DNA of 64,000 nt from Pseudonocardia alaniniphila (GTDB taxonomy: Bacteria > Actinomycetota > Actinomycetes > Mycobacteriales > Pseudonocardiaceae): the NCBI RefSeq assembly GCF_022524485.1, contig NZ_JAKXMK010000024.1, positions 1 to 64,000 of the forward strand, written 5' to 3'. Within the stretch, counting starts at the first letter, position 1. Every line of letters starts with the position of its first letter. The notes under the pieces were generated by a model, which did not search any database, was not told the origin of the DNA, and saw only the letters and a program-made list of their open reading frames with translations. The position numbers and the translations under genes are program-made. Below are positions 27,665 to 35,347 of the stretch, piece after piece.

Positions 27665-28098
27665 GTCTCGCCCTTGACGGCGGCGGTCAGTTCCACCTCG
27701 ACGGGCGCGCCGCCCGGCAGCGCCCGCACCCCGACCGCGGCCCGGACGGGTAGCGCGTGCTCGCCGAGTCGCTCGGCCAGCACGTCCGACGCCCCATCGG
27801 CGACGGCGGAGAGCGCGGTGAACCCCTCGGCGCAGGCGATGTAGACCGTCATCCGGACGCAGCGCGCGATCCGGTCCAGCCCGCCCGCCGCCTCCGCCAC
27901 TGCCACCAGGGCGTTGGTCGCGGCGACCCCGGCCGCAGCCGCGGCGGTGGGCACGTCGACGTCCTCGCCGACGAGTCCCACGACCGTCAGCACACCGTCG
28001 CGGCGCGGGGTCATCCCCGCGCTGTAGGCGAGCCCGCCGACCAGGACGGCCGCGGCGTAACGCCCTTGCGGCACCGGAGACGCGGGAAGGTCAGACAC
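27661..28098 (-). CDS. RidA/YjgF-family protein
   Basis: This 145-residue protein is of the Rid superfamily. GRYAAAVLVGGLAYSAGMTPRRDG is the conserved first strand pair, and ALPVRAAVGVRALPGGAPVEVELTAAV carries the substrate-loop Arg and terminal Glu region. RidA proteins hydrolyse reactive enamine/imine intermediates, and subfamilies near catabolic genes act on pathway-specific imines. GTG 28098 is chosen: it overlaps the ggt stop by 8 bp and lies after GGGAGTGG. It is encoded between ggt and an MFS gene. Confidence 0.85.
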   Translation of the reverse strand: MSDLPASPVPQGRYAAAVLVGGLAYSAGMTPRRDGVLTVVGLVGEDVDVPTAAAAAGVAATNALVAVAEAAGGLDRIARCVRMTVYIACAEGFTALSAVADGASDVLAERLGEHALPVRAAVGVRALPGGAPVEVELTAAVKGET

Positions 28099-29707
28099 CG
28101 AGCGCCACTCCCTCCTGGCGAGAGTCGGAGCCGCCCGCGAGGAAGCCCCGTTGATGGTCAACGGATATCACCTGGGCGCTGCCGCCCGCGCCCCAGTCCC
28201 CGACCGGAACCACCGCATGCCCGCGGGCCCGCAGGCCGTCGAGCGTCGCGTTCCCGAGCCGGTCCTCGCAGCGGAGCTCGGCGGCGGAACCGAGATCCTC
28301 GGCGTCACTGCCGGGGAAGACCGAGAAGCGCGGCGCGTCGACGGCGGCCTGTGGGCCGGCGTCGTGGTCGAGCAGGTGGGAGATCAGCTGGGTGTTCCAC
28401 TGCACCTGGCCGTCGCCGCCGGGGGTGTTGCCGACGTGCCGGAGCCGGCCCTCGTCGTCGGTCACGAGCCAGGCGTTCAGGGTGTGCAGCGGGCGCCGCC
28501 GCGGCCGGACCTCGTTGGGATGCCCCGGCACGAGGTAGGCGCCGCGGCCCAGCCGGTTGTTCAGGACGATGCCGGTGCCGGGGATGGTGATCCCGGCGCC
28601 GAAGGTGAACGCCAGCGAGTGGATCAGGCTCACCGCGCGGCCGTCGCCGTCGACCGCGACCATCGAGGTCGTGTCGCCCGCCGGGTCCGCCCCTGCCGGT
28701 GCGGGCAGGTCACCGGCCCGGATCCGGTCCCGTGCTCGCGCGATCGCGGTGGGTTCGCCGCCGCGGCGCCAGCCTTCCGTGTCGCTGCCCGCATGGGCGT
28801 AGCGGTCGGCGAAAGCGATCCGCGCGGCCCCGGCGAGCCAGTGCACGGCGTCGGCCGCAAGCGGCGGGCCGGCGAGCTCGCCCTCGCAGACGGCGAGCTG
28901 GTCGAGAACCATCCAGCCGGGCGTCGGCACCGGGGTCTGGTGCACCCAGTGCCCGCGGTAGCAGCGACGCAGGGCAGGCTCGGGACGGACCTCGCCACTC
29001 GCCGCCCACTCCTCGCCGGAGAAGGGCGCACCGAGCCCGGCGAGGAAGGCGACCGCCCGTTCGGCCTGCTCACCGGTGTAGAAGGCGGCGGGATCGGCCG
29101 CCAGCTGTTCGATCGACGCGGCGAGCAACGGCTGCGCGAGGCGGGTCCCCACGGCAGGCGCGCGCCGATCACGCAGCAACGTCGCTGCGGTGTCGGGATC
29201 GGCGGCGAGCCGTTCTGCGTGCCGGGCGAGGTCCCCGCTGGTCCGGGCGGTGCAGGGTAGCCCGGCTCGCGCGATCGCCACGGCGGGTGCCCAGAGCTCG
29301 GGCAACGAGCGGGTGGCGCCGGCGGCGTGAAGGGCGGACAGTGCGGCGACCGCACCCGGCACCGCGACGGACAACGGGCCGTACCGCGGGAGCCTGGTCA
29401 GCCCGGAGTAGTGCTCAGGCGTTCCGCCGTCGGGGCCGAAGCCGCTGCCGCAGAAGGCGCGGACCGAGCCGTCGGGCTCCCGGACCAGCGCGAACGCGTC
29501 ACCGCCGATGCCGCACTGGCCGGGGAGCGCGAGCCATGCCACGGCAGCCATCGCGAGTGCGGCGTCAATCGCGTTGCCGCCGGTCGCGAGCACGTCCGCG
29601 CCCGCTCGGCTGATCGCGGGATGGCTCGCGGCGACCATCCCCTCGGCGCCGAGGGCGGCGGGCCGGAGCGCGTCCGGGAACGAGGCAGGGGGTGCCGTGA
29701 CGGTCAT
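28091..29707 (-). CDS. ggt: Gamma-glutamyltransferase-like (Ntn) hydrolase
   Basis: This 538-residue protein of the GGT family matures by autocleavage before a threonine, here Thr346 in AGDTTSMVAVDGDG. The large subunit begins ASHPAISRAGADVLATGGNAIDAALA and contains GQCGIGGDAF. The small subunit has AFTFGAGITIPGTGIVLNNRL and HTLNAWLVTDDEGRLRHVGNTPGGDGQVQ. The oxyanion Gly-Gly and the lid region are not obvious, so amidase or acylase activities of GGT-like proteins are possible. No signal peptide is visible. It is first in the ggt-ridA-MFS operon and divergent from a permease gene across four GTGCAC boxes. Confidence 0.87.
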   Translation of the reverse strand: MTVTAPPASFPDALRPAALGAEGMVAASHPAISRAGADVLATGGNAIDAALAMAAVAWLALPGQCGIGGDAFALVREPDGSVRAFCGSGFGPDGGTPEHYSGLTRLPRYGPLSVAVPGAVAALSALHAAGATRSLPELWAPAVAIARAGLPCTARTSGDLARHAERLAADPDTAATLLRDRRAPAVGTRLAQPLLAASIEQLAADPAAFYTGEQAERAVAFLAGLGAPFSGEEWAASGEVRPEPALRRCYRGHWVHQTPVPTPGWMVLDQLAVCEGELAGPPLAADAVHWLAGAARIAFADRYAHAGSDTEGWRRGGEPTAIARARDRIRAGDLPAPAGADPAGDTTSMVAVDGDGRAVSLIHSLAFTFGAGITIPGTGIVLNNRLGRGAYLVPGHPNEVRPRRRPLHTLNAWLVTDDEGRLRHVGNTPGGDGQVQWNTQLISHLLDHDAGPQAAVDAPRFSVFPGSDAEDLGSAAELRCEDRLGNATLDGLRARGHAVVPVGDWGAGGSAQVISVDHQRGFLAGGSDSRQEGVALGV

Positions 29708-29750
29708 ACCTGCACGATGGACGGGCCTCGCAGAGACCAGTAGGTGAAAT

Positions 29751-29829
29751 GTGCACAGAACCGGGCGGCGCCGACGTGCACTGTGCCTTAACGACAACGT
29801 GCACAATCCGAAACCCGTGCGCTGTGCAC
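29751..29829. promoter_or_regulatory. Four evenly spaced GTGCAC palindromes between ggt and the permease
   Basis: GTGCAC occurs at 29751-29756, 29776-29781, 29799-29804 and 29824-29829, with start-to-start distances of 25, 23 and 25 bp. The last two are embedded in a longer inverted repeat: ACGACAAC before the third and GTTGTCGT after the fourth. The block occupies the centre of a divergent promoter region, which suggests a multi-site operator for a regulator on one or both genes. The PucR protein encoded 6 kb away is one candidate. Confidence 0.6.
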
Positions 29830-29917
29830 TGTTGTCGTAGCTGCGATCACGCTGGTAAGAGGACTGTGTCCCGCCACACAGCAGATGACCGCCGACGTCG
29901 GCGGGAAGGAGGCCGCG

Positions 29918-31573
29918 GTGGGACTGACCCCCGCGCACTGGGTCTACCTAGCGGGTGTGCTCCTGATCATCGGAGTCACCGTCGCACGCAAGAACGTCGT
30001 GGTCCCCGCCCTCGTGGCCACCGCCGTCACGGCGTGGGTCATGACGGGAAGCCCGGTCACGGGGATCCAGGCGATCTTCAACGCCAGCCTGATCGCAGCG
30101 TCCGAACTGTTCAACATCTTCTTGATCATCGCCATGGTCACCGCTCTGCTCGGCGCGCTCCGGGCGATGAAGGCCGACCAGCGCATGGTGACGCCGTTCC
30201 AGAAGGTCATGCGCGGCGGCTGGTCCGCCTACGCGGTGCTGGCCGTCGTCACCTACGGGATCAGTCTGTTCTTCTGGCCGACGCCCGCGGTGCCGCTGAT
30301 CGGCGCGATTCTCGTGCCGGCCGCCATCCGGGCAGGACTCCCGGCGATGGGTGCCGCGATGGCGATCGCGGTCGCAGGCCAGGGCATGGCCCTGTCCAGC
30401 GACTACGTCATGCAGGTCGCACCCGGACTGTCCGCGACCGCGGCGGGTGTGGAGGGTTCGGCGGTCGCCGACGTCGCGCTCGTCCTGTCGCTGGTCACGG
30501 GGATCACCGCGCTGGTGATCGTCGGCGTCATGTTGCGCAGGCACATGCGCACCCCCGCCGAGGCCAACCTGGAGGAGTGGGAGGCCGGGGTCGTCGCCGA
30601 GCCCCGTCCGCCGCGCCGGCTCCTGCGTCGCATCTCGGTGTCGCCGGCCCGCGAGCTCGTCCCCGCGACCTCCGCCGAACGGATCGCCGAGCCGATCGCC
30701 GTGGTCGAGGAGAAGGTGCCGGTCGGTGCGACGGTCGGCGGGCCCCCGTCCACCGGGTCGGGAGGACCCGAGGACAACCCACCTCCCCCGGGCGGCTCCG
30801 GCTCTGACGGCGGGCAGGCCGACGACGCCGCGCCGGCCGACGACGTGGCGGATGCCCGCATCGAACGGCTGTCGAAGATCTTCTCGATCGTCGTCCCGAT
30901 CGCCTTCCTGGCGATGATCGTCTACATGGTGCTCGGCAAGGTCACCGATCTCGTCCCCTCGCTCGAGGGCGGTTCGGCGGCCGCGCTGGTCGGCGGGCTC
31001 GCCGCGATCCTGGTGGTCGTCGCTGCGGCCTCATTGGACGGGCCGAAGAAGGCGCTGCAGTCCACCGGCGAGCACCTGACCGACGGCCTGGTGTTCGCGT
31101 TCCGGGCGATGGGCGTGGTGCTGCCGATCGCCGGGTTCTTCTTCCTGGGCAACGCCGACTTCGCGGGGAAGATCCTCGGTTACGAGGACGGGCAGCAGGC
31201 GCCTGGCCTGCTCGTCGACCTCGTCACCGCCTCGGAGCACTTCATCCCCGGTAACCCGATCGTCATGTGTTTCGGCGTGCTGATCATCGGGATGATGTGC
31301 GGGCTGGAGGGCTCCGGCTTCTCCGGGCTCCCGCTCACCGGTTCGCTCGCGGGCGCGCTCGGCCCGCATGCCGGCATGGATCCCGCGACGCTGGCCGCCG
31401 TCGGCCAGATGGGCTCGGTGTGGACGGGCGGCGGCGTGCTCATCGCCTGGTCCTCGCTGCTGGTGGTGGCCGGGGTGACCCGCGTGCCCGTGATCGAGCT
31501 GGCCCGGAAATGTTTCCTTCCCGTCGTGGCCGGTCTCGTGCTGTCCACGTTGGTTGCAGCCTTATTCTTCTGA
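29918..31573 (+). CDS. Multi-pass permease of uncertain family with a disordered insert
   Basis: This 551-residue membrane protein has about 11-12 hydrophobic segments in two halves (about 5-225 and 310-551). They are separated by a roughly 90-residue polar linker rich in Pro, Gly, Ser and Asp (SGGPEDNPPPPGGSGSDGG). Features include FFWPTPAVPLIGAILVPAAIRAG, GMALSSDYVMQVAPGLSATA and GLEGSGFSGLPLTGSLAGALGP. This looks like an ion-transporter-type fold for organic acids or amino acids, but I cannot assign a family with confidence. GTG 29918 is chosen because AAGGAGG lies 5 bases upstream; ATG 29885 lacks a binding site. It is divergent from ggt, so uptake of a gamma-glutamyl compound or its product is a plausible role. 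Confidence 0.8.
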   Translation: MGLTPAHWVYLAGVLLIIGVTVARKNVVVPALVATAVTAWVMTGSPVTGIQAIFNASLIAASELFNIFLIIAMVTALLGALRAMKADQRMVTPFQKVMRGGWSAYAVLAVVTYGISLFFWPTPAVPLIGAILVPAAIRAGLPAMGAAMAIAVAGQGMALSSDYVMQVAPGLSATAAGVEGSAVADVALVLSLVTGITALVIVGVMLRRHMRTPAEANLEEWEAGVVAEPRPPRRLLRRISVSPARELVPATSAERIAEPIAVVEEKVPVGATVGGPPSTGSGGPEDNPPPPGGSGSDGGQADDAAPADDVADARIERLSKIFSIVVPIAFLAMIVYMVLGKVTDLVPSLEGGSAAALVGGLAAILVVVAAASLDGPKKALQSTGEHLTDGLVFAFRAMGVVLPIAGFFFLGNADFAGKILGYEDGQQAPGLLVDLVTASEHFIPGNPIVMCFGVLIIGMMCGLEGSGFSGLPLTGSLAGALGPHAGMDPATLAAVGQMGSVWTGGGVLIAWSSLLVVAGVTRVPVIELARKCFLPVVAGLVLSTLVAALFF

Positions 31574-31610
31574 GTGATTCCCGCGCATTTCCGCTCGGAA
31601 AGAAATGCAC

Positions 31611-31647
31611 GACACCGGCCCCGGCGCTCCCTACCGGGGCCGGTGTC
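31611..31647. terminator. Strong hairpin terminator after the permease gene
   Basis: A perfect 14-bp GC-rich stem (GACACCGGCCCCGG and its complement) with a 9-base loop, 38 bp after the permease stop. It separates that gene from the oxygenase operon downstream. There is no T-tract. Confidence 0.85.
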
Positions 31648-31789
31648 GTCTCCGGAGAGCCGTGTGCACACCCCTGCAAGATGGCCGCGGTCCTTGTGCT
31701 GAATGACCAGGATCCGGAAGCCCCACCGGATTAGCGTTCTCGTCATCGCCCCGTTCCACCACTTCCAGAACTCCCGAGGAGGGTTCGCC

Positions 31790-32536
31790 ATGACCCTGAC
31801 CGCAGACAGCGCTGCCGGCACTGCGGACGGAACGCCGGGTCTCCTGTCCCGTGACGACTTCCGTGCCGCGCTCGAGAACGCGATCAAGGGCCGTGAGGCC
31901 AAGAACGCGTCGTTCAGCAAGGCCTGGGCCGACGGTGAGCTGACCCGTGAGCACTTCGCCCGCTGGGCCGAGAACCACTTCCACTATGTCGGGCCGTTCG
32001 CCGACTATCTCGGCTACATCTACGGAAACACCCCGGACAAGTTCACCGACGCCAAGGACTTCACGCTCCAGAACATGTACGAGGAGGAGCTCGCCGACAT
32101 CCGCCACACCGACCTCCTCATTCGTTTCGGTGAGGCCTGTGGCACCACGAGGGAACGCATCGAGGACCCGGAGAACATGAACGCGGTGACCCGCGGTCTC
32201 CAGTCCTGGTGCTACGCCGTGGCGATGCGGGAGCACTTCGTTGTGGCGACGGCCGCGCTGGTCGTTGGCCTGGAGTCGCAGGTGCCGAGCATCTACAAGA
32301 AGCAGATCATCCCGCTGCGTGAGTCCTACGGCTTCACCGAGGACGAGATCGAGTTCTTCGACCTCCACATCACCTCCGACGAGGTGCACGGCGAGCGCGG
32401 CTACCAGATCGTGCTCGACCACGCCGACACGCCGGAGTTGCAGCAGCGCTGCCTCCAGTACGTCCGCTGGGGCGCGGAGATGCGCTTCTCCTACACCCGT
32501 GCGCTCTACGACACCTACGTCGCGCCCACCCTCTGA
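31790..32536 (+). CDS. Heme-oxygenase-like diiron oxidase (CADD/PqqC/TenA superfamily)
   Basis: This 248-residue all-helical protein would commonly be labelled TenA- or PqqC-like. A full six-ligand diiron set can be placed: Glu99 and His106 (EEELADIRH), Glu162 (VGLESQ), then His193, Asp197 and His200 (DLHITSDEVH). The E-x6-H, E, H-x3-D-x2-H pattern and spacing match the metal site I recall for CADD, which supports an O2-activating HDO-type enzyme rather than a thiaminase. ATG 31790 follows GAGGAGGG. It is first in an operon with two Rieske ferredoxins and an FAD reductase, which could supply electrons for substrate oxidation. The substrate is unknown. No signal peptide. Confidence 0.85.
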   Translation: MTLTADSAAGTADGTPGLLSRDDFRAALENAIKGREAKNASFSKAWADGELTREHFARWAENHFHYVGPFADYLGYIYGNTPDKFTDAKDFTLQNMYEEELADIRHTDLLIRFGEACGTTRERIEDPENMNAVTRGLQSWCYAVAMREHFVVATAALVVGLESQVPSIYKKQIIPLRESYGFTEDEIEFFDLHITSDEVHGERGYQIVLDHADTPELQQRCLQYVRWGAEMRFSYTRALYDTYVAPTL

Positions 32537-32596
32537 CCACCTCGCCGCGGCGGCCGCACCATCGCGTCCGCCGCGGTCCGACGCCCGGGAGCACCC

Positions 32597-32926
32597 GTGA
32601 GCGACACCGACACCGGGCAGTGGATCGCCACGGTCCCGCTCGCGGACCTGAAGCGCCGCAAGAAGCTCCGCGTCGAGGTGGGGGACCGGGCGGTCGCCCT
32701 GTTCCTGGTCGGTGAGCGGGTCTTCGCACTCGACGACACCTGTATCCACAAGGGACGGTCGCTGTCGCGCGGGGTGCTGTGGAAGGGCAAGGTCGTCTGC
32801 CCCGCGCACCAGTGGACGTTCGACCCCGAGACGGGAGCGGCCGACGACCAGGACGAGTGCCAGCCCGTCCACGACGTCCGAGTGATCGACGGCGTGGTGC
32901 ACGTCAGCGCCCACCCCCGTCCATAG
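32597..32926 (+). CDS. Rieske [2Fe-2S] ferredoxin
   Basis: This 109-residue single-domain Rieske protein has cluster ligands Cys49 and His51 (CIHKG) and Cys68 and His71 (CPAHQW), followed by FDPETG. The size and the acidic C-terminal half fit a NirD-like or oxygenase-type soluble ferredoxin. The start is GTG 32597, 60 bp after the diiron-oxidase gene; the reductase gene starts 10 bp downstream. It is a likely electron carrier between the FAD reductase and the diiron enzyme. Confidence 0.92.
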   Translation: MSDTDTGQWIATVPLADLKRRKKLRVEVGDRAVALFLVGERVFALDDTCIHKGRSLSRGVLWKGKVVCPAHQWTFDPETGAADDQDECQPVHDVRVIDGVVHVSAHPRP

Positions 32927-32936
32927 AGGAGACGAC

Positions 32937-34166
32937 ATGTCCGACCTACCGCGCAGCCTCGTCACGGTGGGCGCCGGTCAGGCCGCCGTCGCCGCCGTCC
33001 GGCTGCTGCGCCGGCGCGGTTTCGACGGGCGCGTGACCGTGCTGTCCGACGAGCTGCACGCTCCCTACCAGCGCCCGCCGTTGTCCAAGGAGTTCCTCCG
33101 CGGCGAGACCGAGCCGGAGGATCTCACCCTGCTCGACGAGGCCTGGTGCGCGGACAACGACGTCGAGCTACGCCTGGGCGTCCGCGCCGAGTCCGTGGCG
33201 GCGGGAGTCGTCCGGCTGATCGACGGCAGCGAGCTCACCACCGACGCGATCCTGCTGGCCACGGGTGTCAGCGCCCGGCGGCTGCCGGGCGTCGGGGGCG
33301 ACCGGGTCGTGTACCTGCGCACCCTCGACGACGCTGCCCGGCTGCGCGGCATGCTGTCGGCCGCGGAGCGGATCGCCGTGGTCGGTGGCGGGCTGATCGG
33401 CTCCGAGGTCGCCTCTGCGGCCCGTGAATCGGGCATCGCCGTCACCGTTCTCGAGGCCGGGACGCTGCCGTTGATCTCCCAGCTCGGCCCGGAGATGGCC
33501 GGCTTCTACGCGGGCCTGCACCGGCAGCACGGCGTCGACCTGCGCTGCGGGCAGGAGATCGGCGCCGTCGACGAGACCGCAGGCGGCGTGGTCGTCCGCA
33601 CCGCCGCAGGTGACGTCGAGGCCGACCTCGTGGTCGTCGCGGTCGGTGCGGTGCCGAACGACGAGATCGCCCGCGTCTCCGGGATCCCGGTCGACCCGGT
33701 TCGCGGCGGCATCGTCGTCGACGACGGGTGTCGCACGGCGGTCCCGGGCGTGTTCGCCGCGGGCGACGTGGCGAGCCGCGCCGTGGGCGACAGGTTCGTC
33801 CGCGTCGAGCACGTCGACAACGCCACGACACAGGGCACCGCGGTCGCGAAGGCGCTCATCGGCAAGCCCGCCGGTCCGGCCGACGAGGTGCCGTGGTTCT
33901 GGTCCGACCAGTACGAGCTGGGCCTGCAGTTCGTCGGCAGGCCGCGTCCGGGCGCCGAGATCGTGGTGCGCGGCAGCGTCGACGACCGCGACTTCACGGC
34001 CTTCTACCTCGCCGACGGTTGCGTGCACGCCGCGTTCGCCGTCGACCGCGGGGGAGACGTCCCGGCAGCCAAGCAGCTGATCGCGAGCGGCCTGCCGGTG
34101 TCACCGGCCGCCCTCGCCGACGACGACACCGACCTGTTCGACCTGCTCGACACCATCAGCGCCTGA
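32937..34166 (+). CDS. FAD-dependent ferredoxin reductase
   Basis: This 409-residue pyridine nucleotide-disulfide-type reductase is of the BphA4/putidaredoxin reductase class. FAD-binding VGAGQAAVAAVRLLRRRG is followed by the class motif YQRPPLSKEFL. The NAD(P)H fold is IAVVGGGLIGSEVASAARESG, and the second FAD motif is TAVPGVFAAGDVA. The C-terminal PWFWSDQYELGLQFVG is characteristic of ferredoxin reductases of oxygenase systems. It would pass electrons from NAD(P)H to one or both flanking Rieske ferredoxins. An AGAGGAGACGAC box precedes ATG 32937, and gaps to both neighbours are about 11 bp. Confidence 0.94.
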   Translation: MSDLPRSLVTVGAGQAAVAAVRLLRRRGFDGRVTVLSDELHAPYQRPPLSKEFLRGETEPEDLTLLDEAWCADNDVELRLGVRAESVAAGVVRLIDGSELTTDAILLATGVSARRLPGVGGDRVVYLRTLDDAARLRGMLSAAERIAVVGGGLIGSEVASAARESGIAVTVLEAGTLPLISQLGPEMAGFYAGLHRQHGVDLRCGQEIGAVDETAGGVVVRTAAGDVEADLVVVAVGAVPNDEIARVSGIPVDPVRGGIVVDDGCRTAVPGVFAAGDVASRAVGDRFVRVEHVDNATTQGTAVAKALIGKPAGPADEVPWFWSDQYELGLQFVGRPRPGAEIVVRGSVDDRDFTAFYLADGCVHAAFAVDRGGDVPAAKQLIASGLPVSPAALADDDTDLFDLLDTISA

Positions 34167-34177
34167 GGAGAACGACG

Positions 34178-34558
34178 GTGGAGTTTCACAAGATCGCCCG
34201 CTCCGGTCAGATCCCCGAGGGCGTCGTCCGGCGGTTCTTCGTCGGCGACGTCGAGGTCGCCCTGTCGCGCTCCGAGGGCGAGATCCACGCGACGTCGAAC
34301 TACTGCAGCCACCTCGACTGCCTGCTCTCGAGCGGCAAGGTGACCGACGAAGGTCTCCTGTGCTCGTGCCACGGCAGCGTGTTCGACCTGGTGAGCGGGG
34401 AGCCGCTCTGCCCGCCCGCGACCCGTCCGATCACGGTGTTCCCGGTCCGTGAGGAGGACGGGCACGTCTACGTCGGAATCGACGAGAAGCTCGCCGCGGC
34501 AGCCATGAAGCGGCGGGCGGCAGGCTCGCGCCGGCTCTCGGCACCCCGGACGACCTGA
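34178..34558 (+). CDS. Second Rieske [2Fe-2S] ferredoxin, oxygenase-type
   Basis: This 126-residue protein has Rieske ligands Cys43 and His45 (YCSHLDC) and Cys62 and His65 (CSCHGS). Two additional cysteines (48, 64) sit in the cluster loops as in high-potential Rieske proteins, where they could form the stabilising disulfide. In contrast, the first ferredoxin of the operon lacks them, so the two probably differ in redox potential and role. GTG 34178 follows GAGGAGAACGACG. The C-terminal tail (AAAMKRRAAGSRRLSAPR) is basic. It is last in the diiron-oxidase operon, converging on a tetR gene with only 9 bp between stops. Confidence 0.92.
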   Translation: MEFHKIARSGQIPEGVVRRFFVGDVEVALSRSEGEIHATSNYCSHLDCLLSSGKVTDEGLLCSCHGSVFDLVSGEPLCPPATRPITVFPVREEDGHVYVGIDEKLAAAAMKRRAAGSRRLSAPRTT

Positions 34559-34567
34559 CGGGGGCAG

Positions 34568-35164
34568 TCAGCCCGCAGCGACGGCCAGCCCCGCGAGCTG
34601 GTGGGCGAACGCGTCGAGGGCGGCTCGGGCGGCGTCGCTGTCGCGGTCGACGAGCCAGGCGAGCGTCACGCCGTCGGTGACCACGACGAGCATCCGGGCG
34701 AGCTGGGCGATCGGGAGCGTCCAGCGCACCGCGCACGCGTCGGCGATCTCTTCGAGCGTCTCCCGGGCGGTGCGGTGGTAGGCGGCGTACTGCTGCTCGG
34801 CGACGTCCGCGAGCTCCGGTTCGTGGAGCGCGTGCTGGGTGAGCGCCATCAGCACCGACTCGCGGTTGGGATCCTTCTCCACGGTCTCCCAGTAGCCGCG
34901 CAGCGTCGCCCGCAGCGACTGCGTGACGTCACCGCTGACGTGGACGTCGGCGCGTGCGGCCACGAGCCCGGCCATGGTCTGCGCGGTGAGCTCGGCGAGC
35001 AGCTCCTGCTTGGAGGCGAAGCAGTAGTGGAACGCCGCGAGCGGCGCGCCCGCCTCGGCGCACACCCGGCGGGTGGTGGCCGCGGCGAAGCCCTCGCTCC
35101 CGATCACCCGGAACGCGGCGTCGACGAGCTGCCGGCGACGCTCCCGAGCCGGTACCCGCGCCAT
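34568..35164 (-). CDS. TetR-family transcriptional regulator
   Basis: This 198-residue regulator has an N-terminal helix-turn-helix: RRRQLVDAAFRVIGSEGFAAATTRRVCAEAGAPLAAFHYCFASKQELL, cut here into its helix 1, turn and recognition parts. The all-helical ligand domain follows and includes YWETVEKDPNRESVLMALTQHAL. ATG 35164 was chosen over an upstream frame opening at 35254 because the palindromic operator would otherwise lie inside the gene. It is divergent from the APC permease-lactone oxidase pair and convergent with the diiron-oxidase operon. The probable targets are itself and the permease operon. Confidence 0.88.
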   Translation of the reverse strand: MARVPARERRRQLVDAAFRVIGSEGFAAATTRRVCAEAGAPLAAFHYCFASKQELLAELTAQTMAGLVAARADVHVSGDVTQSLRATLRGYWETVEKDPNRESVLMALTQHALHEPELADVAEQQYAAYHRTARETLEEIADACAVRWTLPIAQLARMLVVVTDGVTLAWLVDRDSDAARAALDAFAHQLAGLAVAAG

Positions 35165-35191
35165 GGCGACCCCCTCGATTCGGACTTCTGG

Positions 35192-35214
35192 GTCAATCGT
35201 CCCAGACGATTGAC
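35192..35214. promoter_or_regulatory. Perfect 23-bp palindromic operator for the TetR regulator
   Basis: The arms GTCAATCGTC and its exact reverse complement are separated by 3 bp. The site is centred about 40 bp upstream of the tetR start, in the divergent tetR-permease region. The length and symmetry are typical of TetR operators. Confidence 0.8.
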
Positions 35215-35347
35215 ACACTCGCCTCTCCGTCGCACTCTGTGATCCACCTGACAAACAGGGGTCAGCGTGAGCGAGCTTGCGAGCGAACCAGTGTCACAGC
35301 GCCCTCGCGAAGCGTCGGCCCTGCGCCGAGCGCAGCGAGGGCATGCG

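Noticed and set aside
31790..32536. TenA-type thiaminase II
   Set aside because: The six-ligand diiron pattern and the redox-protein operon argue for an oxygenase. No thiamine genes or TPP riboswitch are nearby.
32597..34558. Classical Rieske non-heme iron dioxygenase operon
   Set aside because: No alpha (catalytic) subunit with Rieske plus mononuclear-iron domains is present on either strand near these genes.
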